From: Sporichthya brevicatena
Lineage (GTDB): Bacteria > Actinomycetota > Actinomycetes > Sporichthyales > Sporichthyaceae
Direction: 5' to 3'
DNA length: 64,000 nucleotides
NCBI RefSeq assembly: GCF_039525035.1
Contig: NZ_BAAAHE010000026.1
Location: forward strand, 1-64,000
In this document: one piece after another, positions 61,407 to 64,000 of the stretch
Numbering within the stretch: position 1 is the stretch's first letter
Layout of the letters: each line of letters starts with the position of its first letter
The notes under the pieces: model-generated
Databases searched by the model: none
The model's input: only the letters and a program-made list of their open reading frames with translations
Told to the model about the DNA's origin: nothing
Translations under genes and position numbers: made by a program

Positions 61407-62447
61407 ATGAAGCTCTACACCGCACTGACCCGCAAGGCCCTGTTCGCCTCCGGCGGCGGGGATCCGGAGGCGGCGCACCACCGGACCATCCGTCTGCTCG
61501 AGGAGGCGGGGAGCACGCCGCGGCGGCGGACCGCGCTGGCCCGGGTGCCGCGACCGACCGCGCCGACGACCGTGTTCGGCATCCGCTTCCCGAACCCCGT
61601 CGGTCTGGCCGCCGGGATGGACAAGGACGCGGTGGCGATTCCGGCCTGGGGCGCGCTCGGGTTCGGCTTCGCCGAGGTCGGCACGGTGACCTGGCACGCG
61701 CAGCCGGGCAACCCGCAACCGCGCCTGTTCCGGGCGGTCGCGTCGGAGGGCATCGTCAACCGGATGGGCTTCAACAACCGGGGCGCGGAGGCGATGGCCG
61801 CCCGTCTCGGTGCGCTGGGCCCGGCGCCGATCCCGATCGGCATCAGCCTCGGCAAGTCGAAGGTGACCCCGGTCGAGGACGCGACCGAGGACTACCTGAA
61901 CTCGCTCAAGGTGCTGTTGCCCTACGCGGACTACGTCGCGGTCAACGTCTCCTCGCCGAACACGCCCGGCCTGCGCTCGCTGCAGGACAAGGGCGCGCTC
62001 GACGAGCTGCTCGCCGCGCTGCGCGGCTACACCGTGTCGGTCGCGGGCCCGGCCGGGCCGGTGCCGCTGCTGGTGAAGATCGCACCGGATCTCACCGACT
62101 CCGCGATCGCCGAGGTGCTCGAGGTCTGCACCGCCCGCGGCGTCGCCGGGATCATCGCCACGAACACCACGATCTCCCGGGACGGGCTCGCCCCCGCCGA
62201 CCGGCACCTCGCCGAGGAGGCCGGCGGCCTGTCGGGTCGGCCGGTCCACGCGATGTCGGTCCGCACGGTGGCGTTCGTCGTGAAGGAGGCCGGCGAGTCG
62301 CTGCCGGTCGTCGGGGTGGGCGGCATCCTCGACCCCGACGACGCGAGCCGCATGTTCGACGCCGGGGCCAAGCTGGTCCAGCTCTACACCGGCTTCGTCT
62401 ACCGGGGCCCCGGGCTGATCCGCGGGATCGTCAAGCGCGCTCGCTGA
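61407..62447 (+). CDS. pyrD: Dihydroorotate dehydrogenase (quinone), class 2
   Basis: Oxidises dihydroorotate to orotate with transfer of electrons to membrane quinone. The 346-residue protein has the class 2 N-terminal helical extension ([17 protein letters not shown]...[13 protein letters not shown]) before the TIM barrel with [63 protein letters not shown] with the catalytic serine, and [26 protein letters not shown]. It is 13 bp after carB and probably the last gene of the operon. pyrF and pyrE are not in the window. Its 3' end overlaps the convergent M16 gene by 17 bp. Confidence 0.97.
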   Translation: MKLYTALTRKALFASGGGDPEAAHHRTIRLLEEAGSTPRRRTALARVPRPTAPTTVFGIRFPNPVGLAAGMDKDAVAIPAWGALGFGFAEVGTVTWHAQPGNPQPRLFRAVASEGIVNRMGFNNRGAEAMAARLGALGPAPIPIGISLGKSKVTPVEDATEDYLNSLKVLLPYADYVAVNVSSPNTPGLRSLQDKGALDELLAALRGYTVSVAGPAGPVPLLVKIAPDLTDSAIAEVLEVCTARGVAGIIATNTTISRDGLAPADRHLAEEAGGLSGRPVHAMSVRTVAFVVKEAGESLPVVGVGGILDPDDASRMFDAGAKLVQLYTGFVYRGPGLIRGIVKRAR

Positions 62448-64000
62448 CGAGCGCCCGGCCGTCCGCGTCCACCTCGACGAACTCGCCGAGCGCGAGTTCG
62501 TCGAGCTGCGGCGTGACCGTCGCGCGGTCCCCGACCACGACCAGCACCATCTCGTCCAGGGTGAGGAAGTCGGCCAGGAGCTGCCGCAGGGATTCCGGCG
62601 TCAGGTCGGCGACCCGGCCGGGCAGGCCGTCGTAGAAGTCCGTCGACAGGCCGCACTGGAAGAGCCCGGCCGTCGTGCGCGCGGCCGCGGACGTGGTCGG
62701 GAACAGCTGCGCGATCGAGGCGACCAGCGACTGCCGCGCCTTGGTCAGCTCCTCGTCGGTGACCGGCTCGGCGCAGATGCGCTCGAGCTCGACGAAGATC
62801 TCCCGGATCGCCGGCCCGGTCTGGCGGGCGTCGACCGCGGTGTCGATGAGGAACGGGGTCGGGCCGCGGCCGCCGGTGAAGAACGAGAAGGCGCCGTAGG
62901 TGTAGCCCTTGTCCTCACGCAGGTTGCCGTTGAGCCGGCTCGTGAACAGACCGCCGAGCACGAGGTTTCCGACCGCCAGCCGGTCGAACCGCGCGTCGCC
63001 GCGGGGGAGTCCGGGCAGACCGAGCCGGAGCGCGGTCTGCGTCGCGCCCGGCATCTCGACGAAGGCGAGGCGCGGCCCGGAACGCTGTGCCGGCCCCGGC
63101 GTCGGAGGCGTCTCGCCGTCCCCGGCCCAGGAGCCGAACGCGGACTGCGCGAGCTCGTGCGCCCGCGCCTGCTCCACGTCGCCGGTGAGGATCAGCGCGC
63201 ACGTCGCCGGGGTGAAGGTCCGCCGGTGAAGCTCCGTCAGGTCCTCGACGGTCACCCGGCCCACGCCGTCGGGGTTGCCGACCGACCGGTGGTCGTACGG
63301 GTGCGCCGGCCCGTAGATCAGCGGGAGGATGGCCGACCGCGCCACCTCGCCCACGTCCGCGCGGGCGCCGCGGATCTCGTCCTGCTGCTGCTTGCGCAGC
63401 CGGGCGACGTCGTCCTCGCGCAGGCCGGGGCGCTGGACGAGGTCGGCGAGCAGGTGCAGGCCCTCCGACGCCTTGTCCGAGAGCAGGTTGATGCTCAGGG
63501 TGAGGGCGTCCATCTCGGCGATCGAGCGCAAGCTGGCCCCGAGGGCGGACACCTCCGCGGCGGTCCGGTCGGAGGTGCGGCTCACGTCGCCCTCGCGGAG
63601 GACGCGCCCGAGCAACTCGGTGGCGCCGGCCCGGTCGGTCGGGTCGGCCGCACTGCCGCCCAGGGCGACGACCGAGGCCGTCACGAGGGGGAGCCGCCCC
63701 ATCGGGACGGTGAGGACCCGCAGCCCGTTCGGCAGGGTGAACTCGCCGATGCGGGGGAGCGTGGTGGGCACCTGCGGTCCGGGGCCGGGCACCGCGTCGC
63801 GCCAGGGTTCGGCCGAGACGACCGGTTCGGACTCCGCCGGGAGGTCGGTCGGCTCGGGCGGGTCCGGCGGGAGGTGCCGCGGGCCCGGCTGAGTCTCGAT
63901 CACGAGCCGACGGTCCGTCAGATAGCGGTTCGCGAACTCCCGCAGACTCTCGGCCGTCACGGCCCGGTAGGCCGCCAGGTCCTGAGCCAGGTAGTCCGGC
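62431..64000 (-). CDS. M16 family peptidase-like protein, C-terminal part (5' end outside window)
   Basis: The frame stays open to the right edge ([13 protein letters not shown] precedes the first possible internal GTG at 63960), so the gene continues beyond the window. The visible 522 residues begin with the end of one M16 domain ([23 protein letters not shown]), then a Pro/Glu-rich linker, then a complete second M16 unit ([25 protein letters not shown]). In that unit the zinc motif HxxEH is replaced by [10 protein letters not shown], so it is a non-catalytic partner domain. The arginine/tyrosine-type motif region [12 protein letters not shown] is present. An active domain is expected upstream. 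The gene converges on pyrD with a 17-bp overlap. Confidence 0.9.
   Translation of the reverse strand, partial: PDYLAQDLAAYRAVTAESLREFANRYLTDRRLVIETQPGPRHLPPDPPEPTDLPAESEPVVSAEPWRDAVPGPGPQVPTTLPRIGEFTLPNGLRVLTVPMGRLPLVTASVVALGGSAADPTDRAGATELLGRVLREGDVSRTSDRTAAEVSALGASLRSIAEMDALTLSINLLSDKASEGLHLLADLVQRPGLREDDVARLRKQQQDEIRGARADVGEVARSAILPLIYGPAHPYDHRSVGNPDGVGRVTVEDLTELHRRTFTPATCALILTGDVEQARAHELAQSAFGSWAGDGETPPTPGPAQRSGPRLAFVEMPGATQTALRLGLPGLPRGDARFDRLAVGNLVLGGLFTSRLNGNLREDKGYTYGAFSFFTGGRGPTPFLIDTAVDARQTGPAIREIFVELERICAEPVTDEELTKARQSLVASIAQLFPTTSAAARTTAGLFQCGLSTDFYDGLPGRVADLTPESLRQLLADFLTLDEMVLVVVGDRATVTPQLDELALGEFVEVDADGRALVSERA

Overview
The window is a contiguous stretch of core chromosome from a high-GC actinobacterium. 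It contains about 60 protein genes, four tRNA genes and no phage, transposase, plasmid or CRISPR sequence. The gene order matches the conserved actinomycete blocks thrS-HIT-pgsA-patA-pimA, pdxST-yebC-ruvCAB-yajC-secDF-apt-rel, aspS-rarA-alaS-ruvX-mltG-aroE, aroCKBQ-pepQ-efp-nusB-bldD and pyrRBC-carAB. These blocks occur in the same order in Streptomyces and Mycobacterium. An SsgB-family sporulation protein, a BldD with an intact c-di-GMP motif and phosphatidylinositol mannoside genes point to a morphologically differentiating actinomycete (the Streptomyces/Frankia/Sporichthya breadth). The genus cannot be fixed from this sequence alone.

Layout. Positions 58-4881 hold an unknown protein, a methyltransferase, a tRNA-Val/Cys/Gly cluster, pabB-pabC (folate p-aminobenzoate branch), ssgB, a gene-free gap of about 575 bp and a second tRNA-Val. 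Positions 5030-8256 hold a three-gene signalling module: receiver-PP2C phosphatase, CHASE3 histidine kinase and single-domain response regulator. Positions 8345-18213 hold thrS, an HIT hydrolase and the phosphatidylinositol/PIM genes, interrupted by a wax ester/triacylglycerol synthase and an inverted EF-G-like gene. Positions 18238-20478 encode a membrane acyltransferase. Positions 20755-32567 run from PLP synthesis through Holliday junction processing and Sec translocation to purine salvage, the stringent response and methionine aminopeptidase. Positions 32608-37564 hold a DUF349 protein, a secreted cyclophilin, a metallo-hydrolase and aspS. Positions 37592-46884 hold rarA, two small membrane proteins, alaS, ruvX, mltG, aroE and an L,D-transpeptidase lipoprotein. 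Positions 47186-53280 hold a prepilin peptidase, the shikimate genes, a peptidase, efp and nusB. Positions 53365-62447 hold bldD and the pyrimidine operon. An M16 peptidase-like gene runs off the right edge.

The coding content is mostly conventional. The regulatory sequence is more informative: a LexA box before ruvCAB, tandem BldD boxes before bldD, a PyrR-binding RNA hairpin directly before the pyrR ribosome binding site, and a possible terminator/attenuator in the leader of the L,D-transpeptidase gene. The least explained items are two intergenic elements, at 12389-12463 and 53301-53344. They are built from the same quasi-palindromic module and both lie between convergent genes. I see no clear new multi-gene defence or biosynthetic system.
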